A DNA stretch of 25,837 bases from a virus. This document shows positions 10,501 through 19,161 of the stretch, piece by piece. Location of the stretch: IMG/VR virus record IMGVR_UViG_3300044639_001412, positions 1-25,837 of that record; one strand, given 5' to 3'. The notes beneath the pieces were generated by a model. The model did no database searches. It was not told the DNA's origin and saw nothing but the letters and a program-made list of their open reading frames with translations. Made by a program: the position numbers and the translations under genes. Position 1 is the stretch's first letter; each line of letters opens with the position of its first letter.

Positions 10501-11218
10501 GATATATAATGAAGATTGTTTAGTTACAATGTCTAAAATGAAAGATAAGTTTGTAGATTTAGTTGTTACATCTCCGCCTTACAATATGAGAACAAGAATA
10601 AGAAATGGAGAATATACTACAAGAGAAAAAAGCGAACATTTTAGTAAGAAATACAAGCATTTTGATGATGCGCTACCAATAAATGAATTTTACGAATTTC
10701 ACAGTAAAGTTTTAGAAGAATTATTAAGAGTTTCAAAGATTGTTTGTTATAACTTTCAAATAGTAACCGGCAGTAAAGAAGCTTTTTTTAAAATTATCGG
10801 AGATTTTAATAAAAACATAAAAGATATTATTATTTGGGATAAAGGAAATGGTCAGCCAGCTATGCACCCACAAGTATTAAATAGCTGTTATGAAATGGTT
10901 TTAATATTAGAGGATGATGAAAAATGTGGAAGGGTAATACAAAATGCTAAATTTAAAAGAGGGGAAATGAATAATATATTGAGGATTGGTAGAGGTAAAA
11001 AAGTGTCCGATATTCATGGAGCAATTTTCCCAGAACAATTACCATTTGAATTAATAAATTCTTTTTCTATTGAAGGAGGTTTAGTTTACGACCCATTTAT
11101 GGGAAGTGGAACTACTGCATTAGTGGCAAAGAAATTAGGAATGAATTACATTGGTAGTGAATTGAGTAATGAGTATTGTGATGTAATAAACAAAAGATTG
11201 AATAGTACACTTTTTTAA
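10487..11218 (+). CDS. DNA methyltransferase, beta-class (N4-cytosine or N6-adenine)
   Basis: The enzyme transfers a methyl group from S-adenosylmethionine to an exocyclic amino group in DNA. It has the beta-class order. The catalytic motif TSPPYN is at residues 28-33, after the typical IYNEDCLVTM start. The SAM-binding DPFMGSGTT (202-210), followed by YIGSELSNEYCDV, is near the C-terminus. FPEQLPFELI precedes it, as usual. SPPY is more often linked to N4-cytosine enzymes, but N6-adenine enzymes can share it. At 243 aa it is compact. No restriction endonuclease is next to it, so it is probably a solitary phage enzyme that protects the phage DNA from host restriction. Confidence 0.93.
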   Translation: MEINKIYNEDCLVTMSKMKDKFVDLVVTSPPYNMRTRIRNGEYTTREKSEHFSKKYKHFDDALPINEFYEFHSKVLEELLRVSKIVCYNFQIVTGSKEAFFKIIGDFNKNIKDIIIWDKGNGQPAMHPQVLNSCYEMVLILEDDEKCGRVIQNAKFKRGEMNNILRIGRGKKVSDIHGAIFPEQLPFELINSFSIEGGLVYDPFMGSGTTALVAKKLGMNYIGSELSNEYCDVINKRLNSTLF

Positions 11219-11244
11219 CATAATTAATAAAATAATAGAGAAAT

Positions 11245-11565
11245 ATGGAGTATAAAGATTTTGAGAAGGCTATTGGGTTAATGGTTAGCCACAGTAGCAA
11301 ATTAAATAGAATGTATAGTGAGTTTAAGATAGACCTTATAGATTCTTTTGATGAACATAACACTTTAATAGAGATGTTATGGGATGAGATATTAACGGCG
11401 GAAGGTAATGAGTGGCTAGGTTGGTACTTATACGATAAAGGCGGTATTAGTGGTAAGCCTAGTAAGGATATTAAAGCTCATGATTTAGATAAGGAGATAT
11501 GCCGGAATTTAAAGGAGCTTCACAAGTATTTAGTAGATAGTAAGTATTTTAAAAACCAAAAATAA
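11245..11565 (+). CDS. phage-type hypothetical protein (106 aa)
   Basis: A 106-aa, mostly helical protein beginning MEYKDFEKAIGLM. It has a GNEWLGWYLYDKG segment in the middle and HDLDKEICRNLKELHKYL near the end. I associate this arrangement (helical start, W-x-x-W-[YF]-L-[YF] and a final E-I-C-x-N-x-x-E-L) with conserved phage proteins of unknown function. It has no catalytic motif I can name. It lies between the methyltransferase and the 227-aa gene in the same direction. Confidence 0.65.
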   Translation: MEYKDFEKAIGLMVSHSSKLNRMYSEFKIDLIDSFDEHNTLIEMLWDEILTAEGNEWLGWYLYDKGGISGKPSKDIKAHDLDKEICRNLKELHKYLVDSKYFKNQK

Positions 11566-11571
11566 AATAAA

Positions 11572-12255
11572 ATGAAAGAAAAACAAATTAGAAAAGTAAC
11601 CTTATCCTCAGAAGGATTGAAAGGTTTAATTATTGAAGGTACTGTAGAGACAGTAAAAGAGAATCGTATTGCTATTAATGGGTTTAAGGATACTGTTCGT
11701 CATCCTATACACTTAGATTTAGAAGATAAGATTAAGGATTTAAGATTCCATGCTATGAATATTGCGGGATTAATCACAGATTCGACACCTAAAAGTGAGA
11801 AGGCTAGTTTAATATCTAGCTGTAACGTATTATCTTTTGAGTTGAATGATGATTACTTTGTATTAAAAGTAGAGAGTCGTGTATTTGATACTAAGTTTAT
11901 TAAATTCTCTACTCCTAAAGTGGATAGCTCTGATGGATATGAGTTCTTTAGTGAAGTAAATCAATTATTAGGAGAGATTCTTGTTGAGGTTCATGCTTAC
12001 ACAAAAGGATTAAAGAAGATTACTAACGAGGAGATTACAGTTCGTTATATCCAACAAGGTAAAGATTCTAACATAGATATGGAAGCGTTTAAAGAGATGT
12101 CTAATGAAGATAAGAGAGATTATATGACTTCTGTATTAGAGAAGCTAGGATGTATCGTTATAACTAACGAGGATATGGATATTAGTAATATTGATGTTAC
12201 TGAAGAAATATTGATGTTGGAGGAGATTGCAGAACCAATTAAATTAAGAATTTAA
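11572..12255 (+). CDS. hypothetical protein (227 aa)
   Basis: A 227-aa acidic protein with a beta-rich N-terminal half (KVTLSSEGLKGLIIEGTVE, DDYFVLKVES) and an acidic C-terminus. No catalytic motif is seen. Its stop overlaps the start of the PD-(D/E)XK nuclease by one base (TAATG), so the two are probably made together. It might be an accessory to the nuclease, for example an annealing or binding protein, but this rests only on gene order. Confidence 0.6.
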   Translation: MKEKQIRKVTLSSEGLKGLIIEGTVETVKENRIAINGFKDTVRHPIHLDLEDKIKDLRFHAMNIAGLITDSTPKSEKASLISSCNVLSFELNDDYFVLKVESRVFDTKFIKFSTPKVDSSDGYEFFSEVNQLLGEILVEVHAYTKGLKKITNEEITVRYIQQGKDSNIDMEAFKEMSNEDKRDYMTSVLEKLGCIVITNEDMDISNIDVTEEILMLEEIAEPIKLRI

Positions 12256-13055
12256 TGACTATTCATACATTATTTCCAAATAAAGTTTACTTAGACCCTA
12301 TTGCTCATAAATACTTTGATAACGAAGGATTAGAGTATATGGGTTTTAGTAGACTTTATGGTTATTTAGTCCCTAAGTTTGATTCTGATGGCATATCTAG
12401 GATAATGGCAAGGAATAGCGGAGTATCTCAAGAAGAAATACAAGCTGGGTGGAATAAATCTACGGAAAACGGAACTAGAATAGACAAGGCATTGGAGTTA
12501 TACGCTCAGACTGCTACTTTTTTACCTGAAGATGCCGATATTAAAGAGTTGGTTATTGCTGTATTAGAGAAGTATAAGAGTTACAATAGAACTTATGAGC
12601 AAGGAATACCTTATGATTTAGAAAGAAGGCTTGCGGGTAGTTGGGATAAGCTAAGCTTAGTATCTAACAGAAAGGATAGTAAATTCCATTTGTCCGACTT
12701 TAAGTGTTTTGCTAAAGGATACGATAGTTTGTTTAAAATTAGCGGTCAATCATTCTTAAACGCTCCATTTAGTCACCTTCCTAATAACAAATACACGAAG
12801 ATTTGCTTCCAATTAAGTTATTACGCTCATTTATTTGAGGAATTAACAGGAAGAAAGTGCGAAAGGTTATTTATTGACTTAATAACTCCTTTTTGGAATG
12901 AAGATGGTACACTTAATAGCTATAAAAACGAAGCTGTACCTGCTATGTATATGAAGAATGATGTTAAATTACTATTAGATTACTTTAAGGATAAGATAGT
13001 AAGCGATATGACTCCAAATGCGGTATATTCTAACTTAGATGTAGAAGAATTTTAA
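12255..13055 (+). CDS. PD-(D/E)XK nuclease, RecB/Cas4-like exonuclease
   Basis: The 266-aa protein contains the core of the RecB-type nuclease superfamily. NGTRIDKALELY (72-83) resembles the N-terminal helix, Glu123 (DLERRLAG) precedes the GSWD motif with Asp131, and SDFK (147-150) provides the Asp and Lys of the DxK motif. QLSYYAHLFEE follows (Gln186, Tyr190), as in the QxxxY motif. The enzyme is expected to use two metal ions and to degrade or process DNA ends in replication, recombination or packaging. It is one-base coupled to the 227-aa gene and followed by a terminator, so it ends the transcription unit. Confidence 0.85.
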   Translation: MTIHTLFPNKVYLDPIAHKYFDNEGLEYMGFSRLYGYLVPKFDSDGISRIMARNSGVSQEEIQAGWNKSTENGTRIDKALELYAQTATFLPEDADIKELVIAVLEKYKSYNRTYEQGIPYDLERRLAGSWDKLSLVSNRKDSKFHLSDFKCFAKGYDSLFKISGQSFLNAPFSHLPNNKYTKICFQLSYYAHLFEELTGRKCERLFIDLITPFWNEDGTLNSYKNEAVPAMYMKNDVKLLLDYFKDKIVSDMTPNAVYSNLDVEEF

Positions 13056-13080
13056 TATTAACTAAAAATTACATAAATTA

Positions 13081-13115
13081 GTAGCGGAAACGAGATGTTG
13101 TCCGCTATTTTTTTA
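13081..13115 (+). terminator. intrinsic terminator after the nuclease gene
   Basis: TAGCGGA (13082-13088) pairs with TCCGCTA (13101-13107), with a 12-base loop followed by a run of T. It separates the early-type genes from the packaging and head module. Confidence 0.85.
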
Positions 13116-13127
13116 TAGAAACATATT

Positions 13128-13670
13128 ATGAGTTATTTATTTCACTTAGACCAAAAGAATAATGCTGTTCTTCACCCTGAAGCAGTTAGATTATGTCCAG
13201 AGTTGAGGCTGTTAAACGAGAAGGAAGTCTTGTTTATAATACTAGCCTTTGATTACAATTCTATTTACAAACAATATCCCGAAAGACAAAGACTATCTAA
13301 GGCTATTTGGCATGTATTCGGAGATAACAATCCTAAATTACTAGAAGAAGATAAAAGGGAGAAAAGAATGCAGGCGGCTATAGAAGCTTACAAGTCTTTG
13401 CAGTATAATAGAAACGAGGAATTGATTTCTATTTACCAACAAAAGATAGAGCAATCTCAACAAGAGATATTAATGGAGGATAGCTCTACTAGATTAAAGA
13501 ATTTAAGAGAAATCATATCCGGATTCCGTAAAGATATTAGAGATTTAGAAACAGAGATTATAGAAAAGAATATATTAGAAGCAGAGCTAAAGGGAGATAG
13601 GGAATTAAGCCTTATGGAATCTTGGCAGACTAATATTAAGCACTATAACTCAATTAGATTTAAGAAATAA
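13128..13670 (+). CDS. candidate terminase small subunit (180 aa)
   Basis: A 180-aa protein with a globular N-terminal part (residues 1-70, including HLDQKNNAVLHPEAVRLCPE) and a long helical or coiled C-terminal part rich in Glu, Gln and Arg (residues 75-170). The stop overlaps the TerL start by one base (TAATG). Position and coiled-coil layout suggest the small terminase, which recognises the packaging site, but no helix-turn-helix is obvious. The terminator at 13081-13115 lies just upstream. Confidence 0.5.
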   Translation: MSYLFHLDQKNNAVLHPEAVRLCPELRLLNEKEVLFIILAFDYNSIYKQYPERQRLSKAIWHVFGDNNPKLLEEDKREKRMQAAIEAYKSLQYNRNEELISIYQQKIEQSQQEILMEDSSTRLKNLREIISGFRKDIRDLETEIIEKNILEAELKGDRELSLMESWQTNIKHYNSIRFKK

Positions 13671-15664
13671 TGGATATTAAAGATATACCTATTTTAAAAA
13701 CTCCTTATTACAAAGGAAAAAACTTCTGTCCTAATCCAATAGTTAAATACGGAATACCCGGCTATGCAGATAGTTTGCTAAATCCTAAAGTGGTAGGAAC
13801 TCCTGATTACTTAAAGTATTGGGAAGAACAATTATACTATATTCACAACGGAATACAAACAGGAGGTATTCACATCCCTGGCAGATACTATTACTTCTTA
13901 AACTTTAGTACATTCTCTACTGTAGGAGGTGTTGTAACTCCCGATATGTGTGATTTACATTTAGAGTTAGCTTATTTAATAGATTACGCTAAAGCTAATG
14001 GTAAGAATATCATAGCAGCCAAAGGTAGACGTAAGGGTATATCCGAGTTTACTCAAAAGGCAGTTGTAGATTATGGATATAGATTTAACTTTGCTTACCA
14101 AGCAGGTGTAGCGGCAGGATTAAAGGATTATGCGGATGACTTTATGAAGAAATGGAGTTTAGCAGACTCTTTAATAGTTCCTGAGTTTAGAATGGGAACA
14201 TTATTGAACAATGATGATGAGGTAATAGCAGGATATAAAGCAAAAGAGAAAGGTCAATACATAGACAAGGGAACTAATAGCAAGATATTAGTAAGAACAA
14301 TGCACTCTAACCCTAACATGTTTAAAGGATTATATTTAAACGATGTAATCGCGGAGGAGTGTGGTGAGTTTGAGAGACTTAAAGAGTTTTATTCAGCCAC
14401 AAGGGCTTGTTTAACCAAAGGTAATAAGCAGATAGGCACTATGTTCTTCTATGGCACAGGCGGAAACATTAATAAAGGTTCAAAAGACTTTATGGAGATG
14501 TGGAATGAGCCCGATTCTTTTAATTTTATTAAATTCCTAATACCTGCAACTAGATTTTACTTTCCTAACTATGGTGGAGCAACGGATAACGACCAAGATG
14601 TAGGAGAGATTCCATCTTTATTAAACGGAGATAAAAAACCATACCAATTAATAGGAGTAGAAGATGAGGCTACTGCTAAAGAATCAATATTAAGATATAG
14701 GGCCATTAAAAAGAAAGGTCCATTAAAAGATTACTTAGAAGAATTACAAAACTTTCCATTAGACGAGACTGAGATATTTAAAAAGATGTTCAGTAATAAT
14801 TTTGATATTGAAAAGATAAATAATCAACAAGATGCTATTAATGCTACTCAAAATAAATATTCTAAGTATAGATTAGAGTGGATATTAAACGATAAGGGAG
14901 AACGCGGAGATACTCCTAGAGTAAGAGCTGTTCCTGCTAAAGATACAGATGACGAAAGAGATTGTGTATTAATAATGGATGCTTACCATCCTAATCCAAA
15001 GTTTCAATCTTTATATGTTGGCGGAATAGATGCTTATGACCAAGATAAAGGTGTATCTAAATCTTTAGGAGCTATGTGTGTATTAATGAGAAGAAATACT
15101 ATACACCCTGATTTTCAATTAGGGCCTGTAGCAGTTATATGTACTCGTCCTAAAAGAAAAGAATACTTTTTTGATATGTGTTGTAAACTATCTGTTTATT
15201 ATAATTTAATTGGAAGTACATTAGGAGATAAGGCTAGTAGCTCAGGTATAATTAATTGGTATAAAGACCATGGTTGTCAAAAGTATTTAGCTGTACGTCC
15301 TACTAAATTTGAAAGCACTAACTCGGAGCAATCACATGAGTATTGGGTATCCTTAAATACTTATAGTAGACCATTAATGGTAGGCTTAATGCAAACAGCT
15401 ATTTACGATTATGTTCAAAATATATGGTTCCCCGAACTTATTAATCAATTAGGTAATTTTGATGAAGTTACAGTAGGAAGTGATAATGACTTAGCGGATG
15501 CTTATGGTATAGCTTTAATGCAAGATATAAGCACAGTAATCTCTCCAAGGGATTTGAATTATAGTTTAAAAGATGACCCTTTTATGTTAAATTCATTTGA
15601 AGATGAAGAAGAAAAAGAAAAAAGAGTGAGTCTTGAACAAGATTGGAAAGGTTTTGGTAGATAA
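13670..15664 (+). CDS. terL: terminase large subunit (TerL)
   Basis: The 664-aa packaging ATPase and nuclease. A Walker A-like segment, AAKGRRKGISEF, is at 116-127; it deviates from the usual GKS/T form. A Walker B-like strand with the acidic pair VIAEECGEF is at 226-234, and the coupling segment GTMFFYGTGGN is at 256-266. The linker EELQNFPLDETEIF (357-370) is the usual bridge to the RNase H-like nuclease. The nuclease carries GGIDAYD (451-457) and DNDLADAYGIALM (605-617), the expected acidic metal-binding positions. Length and order match TerL of Bacteroidota podoviruses. The portal gene follows after 41 bases. Confidence 0.93.
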   Translation: MDIKDIPILKTPYYKGKNFCPNPIVKYGIPGYADSLLNPKVVGTPDYLKYWEEQLYYIHNGIQTGGIHIPGRYYYFLNFSTFSTVGGVVTPDMCDLHLELAYLIDYAKANGKNIIAAKGRRKGISEFTQKAVVDYGYRFNFAYQAGVAAGLKDYADDFMKKWSLADSLIVPEFRMGTLLNNDDEVIAGYKAKEKGQYIDKGTNSKILVRTMHSNPNMFKGLYLNDVIAEECGEFERLKEFYSATRACLTKGNKQIGTMFFYGTGGNINKGSKDFMEMWNEPDSFNFIKFLIPATRFYFPNYGGATDNDQDVGEIPSLLNGDKKPYQLIGVEDEATAKESILRYRAIKKKGPLKDYLEELQNFPLDETEIFKKMFSNNFDIEKINNQQDAINATQNKYSKYRLEWILNDKGERGDTPRVRAVPAKDTDDERDCVLIMDAYHPNPKFQSLYVGGIDAYDQDKGVSKSLGAMCVLMRRNTIHPDFQLGPVAVICTRPKRKEYFFDMCCKLSVYYNLIGSTLGDKASSSGIINWYKDHGCQKYLAVRPTKFESTNSEQSHEYWVSLNTYSRPLMVGLMQTAIYDYVQNIWFPELINQLGNFDEVTVGSDNDLADAYGIALMQDISTVISPRDLNYSLKDDPFMLNSFEDEEEKEKRVSLEQDWKGFGR

Positions 15665-15679
15665 TACACAATTATTTAC

Positions 15680-15687
15680 TATTTTTG
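15680..15687 (+). promoter_or_regulatory. -7 element (TATTTTTG) upstream of portal
   Basis: TATTTTTG matches TAnnTTTG exactly and lies 18 bases before the portal ATG. No good -33 element is seen. It may start a second transcript for the portal gene. Confidence 0.45.
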
Positions 15688-15705
15688 ATAAAAATATAAT
15701 TAACT

Positions 15706-17937
15706 ATGCAATTTCCATCGCAAACGATACCACAATATAAAAAAGATAAAGCTTGGTGTCAATTACACTTAGACTACGGTCAAAGAATATTGAGAAACAG
15801 CAACTTAGCTAAGCAAGATATGGATAACCATTATAAGCAATTTAATGGTATTAAAAGAGCAGGAAGTTACAAATATTTAATCAACACGCATGGTAAAGAA
15901 AATCGTGCTCAATTTATATCTTACAGAGCTTGTACTACAAAAATTCAACTAATGGTTGGAGAGTTCTTAACAAGACCTTTAAGTGCAACTGTTTATACAA
16001 ACAATAGAGATGCTAAATTCCAAAAGATGTCTCAGTTTGAATTTATGACAGGAGCAATGATTGCTAAGAAAGAGATACTAGAATTAAAAGAAAAAGCGGG
16101 TGTAGATATAATGGAAGGCGCTCCAATTCCTGAAGATGAGAATGACCCTATTTGGGAGAATATGTCTACAAAGGATAAGGAAGAATTAATTATGCAATCA
16201 ATCCTTAATGAGCAAATACCTGCGTTGAATTTAAAACAAAAGTTTGCAGATAACTTATTAGATTGTGCTATAACTTCTGTTATGTTTGGTAAAATAGAAC
16301 GTAACGAAAAAGGAGATACAGACTATATAAATATTGACCCTAGAGATGCTATCTACGAAGAAATTAAAGGAGACCCGCATTTAGAGAAAAGTCCTATCAA
16401 GGGATGTCGTCAATGGTTGCCTTTACACGAGATATTAAGACGTTACCAATTAGATAGAAAGCAAATTGAAACTATTGAGTCTATTGGTAAAAACCCAACA
16501 ACATATTACTCAGATAGTATTAAAGATGGCCCAAGTGGAACAGGATTAATAGCAGAGGTTATTCATCTTGAATGGATTTCTGTTATACCTGAATACTACC
16601 AAAAGATTAAAAAGACGGCAACTCAATTAGCATTAGACCCAACAGAAGAATATATTTATATCGCTTTAGATACGGATAAGTATGAAATGAATAAAGAACA
16701 TTGGGATAAAAAAAATGATGTAGAAGTTATTGCTAAGTATAGAGAAGATTTATGGGAAGCAACTCGTATCGGTGGATTAAAAGAATTAGATGTTAATTGC
16801 AGACGAGTTCAATTCCAAATGAGAAAGGTAGATAACCCTGCTTACATATTAAGTAGCTCTTACGTTGGATATTTATTCAACACGGTAGATGGACGTAGAA
16901 TTTCTATGTTTCAACAAATGGAAAACTGGAGTAACATATTTGATATTGTTATGTACCAAATCTTAAAAGATATTAATAAGTTCAAAGGTAAAGTGTTAGG
17001 ATTTAACTTAGCCGGCTTACCCGCAAAATCATCCGTTAAAGCTATACAATACGATATGGTTAATGATGGGTTTGTAACTTATGACACATCTGCTAGTGGT
17101 AACTTTCATGGTAGAGATGTATCTTTAAATAATATATTACAAGTAGAAGATTTAGGATTAAGTAATTCATTTGGAGCGTTAATTCAATTCAAAGATGTTA
17201 TCTTACAAATGATGGATAGAATGACTGGTATCTCTGAGAATAGAGAAGGTCAAATCGCTGCATCTGCTACAGCTACTAATACTAACTCTGCTATACAGGC
17301 ATCAAGAACTATTACAGAACCATTCTTTTACGGAGTTTATTCTTTTATAGATAAGACTTTAATGAGAATTATAGAGTCTACTAAAGTTACTTGGGCTTTC
17401 TACAAAGTAGAAGAAGGAGAGCAAATATTAGGTATAGATAAATGGAAGTTTATGCGAGTAACGCAAGAATTAGGATTTAAAGATTATGGTGTTCATTTAC
17501 AAGATTCAGGTAAGTATGCAGAGGTTAAGCGTTATATGGAAAGCTTAATGGCTAACTCTTTAAATGCAAAAGAGATACGTCCTGAAGATGCTTTATCATT
17601 TGCTTGGTCTGAAACTGCCGTAGAGCAAAAACAAATATTAAAAGAAGGTTGGAATAAGGTTAAAGAAATGCAATCTCAATCTCAGCAAATGCAACAACAG
17701 TCTCAAATGCAAATGCAAGAGCAACAAATTCAAATGCAACAAGCTCAACTACAACAGCAATTAGAAATATCTAATGCGGATAGAGAAGATAGACAAGCTG
17801 CTAGAATAGAGGAGATTATTGCGCAAGGAGAAGTTGATATTAAAGTAAATGCTGCAAAGGCAGGAAATGATGTTACTAAAATGAATTTTCAATCACAAAC
17901 AGAAAATCTTAATAATCAAAATCAAATGTTAGAATAA
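15706..17937 (+). CDS. portal protein
   Basis: The 743-aa protein directly follows TerL and precedes the scaffold and capsid genes, the usual portal position. Residues 1-100 contain IPQYKKDKAWCQLHLDYG and TKIQLMVGEFLTRPL, and the central part is mixed alpha/beta with NIFDIVMYQILKDINKFKG. TGISENREGQIAASATATN lies in the crown-proximal region. The last 90 residues form a Gln/Met-rich coiled segment (MQQQSQMQMQEQQ and similar), ending in an acidic and Asn-rich tail. The length is typical of crAss-like and related portal proteins. It forms the dodecameric DNA channel. Confidence 0.85.
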   Translation: MQFPSQTIPQYKKDKAWCQLHLDYGQRILRNSNLAKQDMDNHYKQFNGIKRAGSYKYLINTHGKENRAQFISYRACTTKIQLMVGEFLTRPLSATVYTNNRDAKFQKMSQFEFMTGAMIAKKEILELKEKAGVDIMEGAPIPEDENDPIWENMSTKDKEELIMQSILNEQIPALNLKQKFADNLLDCAITSVMFGKIERNEKGDTDYINIDPRDAIYEEIKGDPHLEKSPIKGCRQWLPLHEILRRYQLDRKQIETIESIGKNPTTYYSDSIKDGPSGTGLIAEVIHLEWISVIPEYYQKIKKTATQLALDPTEEYIYIALDTDKYEMNKEHWDKKNDVEVIAKYREDLWEATRIGGLKELDVNCRRVQFQMRKVDNPAYILSSSYVGYLFNTVDGRRISMFQQMENWSNIFDIVMYQILKDINKFKGKVLGFNLAGLPAKSSVKAIQYDMVNDGFVTYDTSASGNFHGRDVSLNNILQVEDLGLSNSFGALIQFKDVILQMMDRMTGISENREGQIAASATATNTNSAIQASRTITEPFFYGVYSFIDKTLMRIIESTKVTWAFYKVEEGEQILGIDKWKFMRVTQELGFKDYGVHLQDSGKYAEVKRYMESLMANSLNAKEIRPEDALSFAWSETAVEQKQILKEGWNKVKEMQSQSQQMQQQSQMQMQEQQIQMQQAQLQQQLEISNADREDRQAARIEEIIAQGEVDIKVNAAKAGNDVTKMNFQSQTENLNNQNQMLE

Positions 17938-17943
17938 TAATTC

Positions 17944-17951
17944 TATATTTG
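17944..17951 (+). promoter_or_regulatory. -7 element (TATATTTG) upstream of the scaffold-capsid pair
   Basis: TATATTTG matches TAnnTTTG exactly and lies 20 bases before the ATG at 17972. It probably drives the scaffold and capsid genes as one unit, ended by the terminator at 20674-20703. The leader ends ATTATAAACCATG; the leader of the 535-aa gene contains the same ATTATAAACCA. Confidence 0.55.
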
Positions 17952-17971
17952 TGTAATTAAAATTATAAACC

Positions 17972-19126
17972 ATGACAGAAGAAACAACATCGGTGCAAAA
18001 TGATACGGTTCGAGAGGAATCGTCTGCGCCAGTTCGTACAAACTTCGAGTTGCTATCGGATGATACGTTTTTAAATTCAAACTACAACGAAGCAACAGAA
18101 GAAAGTAAACCTACAGAAACAGTTAAAGAAGAAGCCTCTAAAGATGAGGTTAAAGACTTAGGACTAGAACCTGAAACTAAAGTAGAAGAAGTTGCAAAGC
18201 CTGCTGAAGCTAAAGAAGAAACTACGACTGAAACTGAAACTTTAGACTTAGAACCTTTATCACTAGAAGATAATAATTCTAATGAGCCTGAAGAAGGTAG
18301 TTGGGCTTATATTGCTAAGTTAGATGGATTAGAGTTAAAAGAAGATTCTTTAGATGCTTACAAGGAAGCTATAACAGCTCCTTATGAAGAAAAGCTAAGA
18401 GAGGTTGAGTCTTTAACTACTGAGAAGTTAATATCTAAATTTGAGGACCCTAATGTAAAGATGGTTTTTCAATTAGCAGAAGCGGGATTAACATTTGATG
18501 AGATTGTAGCTCCTTTTACTAAGATAAATGAATTTAAGGCTATGCCGGCATTAGACTTAGTAAGAAAGAATTTAGAGTTAACTCATACTGATTGGACTCC
18601 CGATATGATAGATTCAGAAATGGAAATATTGACTGCGGTGGACGGAAGATTAGAACACGAGCATAAAAAAATAATTGTCGAGCTAGATAGTATTCAAAGA
18701 GAAGAACAACATCGCAGACAAGACATAGTAAATAATTATAAAGTAAACGCTGAAAAATACGCCATGCAAGAGCGCGTTCAAAATTTAGAATCTGTATCAA
18801 AAGCTTTGAATAATATGTCAGAGTTCATGGGTTCTCCTTTAACGAGCGAGGTTAAGCAAGGATTAACGGAAAGAATGAACAATGGAAAGTACGACCAAAT
18901 GTTCAATGACCCAATTAAAAAAGCAGAGTTTATCGCATATATGGAGTTAGGTCAAAAGGCTCAAAAAAACTTAGAAGCTAAAAGCTATGCTAAGGGGAGA
19001 CTTGAAATAACTAAAAAACTGCATAACACACCGCCATTAACAACTGGAGGAGCAGGTAAATCAATAACAACAAACACAGAAGGCAATTTTGAAAGATTGA
19101 AAGGAGACACTTATCTTAATGGTTAA
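17972..19126 (+). CDS. candidate scaffold/head assembly protein (384 aa)
   Basis: The protein lies between portal and capsid. The first 115 residues are highly acidic and Thr/Glu-rich (EETTTETETLDLEPLSLED). The middle contains predicted helices and a coiled segment (HEHKKIIVELDSIQREEQHR). It ends with a Gly/Thr-rich tail (TTGGAGKSITTNTEGNFERL). Acidic, helical proteins at this position are commonly scaffolds that direct capsid assembly. A head protease is not evident. The motifs do not identify a family. Confidence 0.65.
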   Translation: MTEETTSVQNDTVREESSAPVRTNFELLSDDTFLNSNYNEATEESKPTETVKEEASKDEVKDLGLEPETKVEEVAKPAEAKEETTTETETLDLEPLSLEDNNSNEPEEGSWAYIAKLDGLELKEDSLDAYKEAITAPYEEKLREVESLTTEKLISKFEDPNVKMVFQLAEAGLTFDEIVAPFTKINEFKAMPALDLVRKNLELTHTDWTPDMIDSEMEILTAVDGRLEHEHKKIIVELDSIQREEQHRRQDIVNNYKVNAEKYAMQERVQNLESVSKALNNMSEFMGSPLTSEVKQGLTERMNNGKYDQMFNDPIKKAEFIAYMELGQKAQKNLEAKSYAKGRLEITKKLHNTPPLTTGGAGKSITTNTEGNFERLKGDTYLNG

Positions 19127-19161
19127 AAAAAATATAAATTAACCTTAAAAAAAAATAAATT

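Noticed and set aside
13670-15664. TerL as defective because of a non-canonical Walker A
   Set aside because: All other ATPase and nuclease positions are intact and the frame is full length. Deviant Walker A segments are tolerated in phage TerL families.
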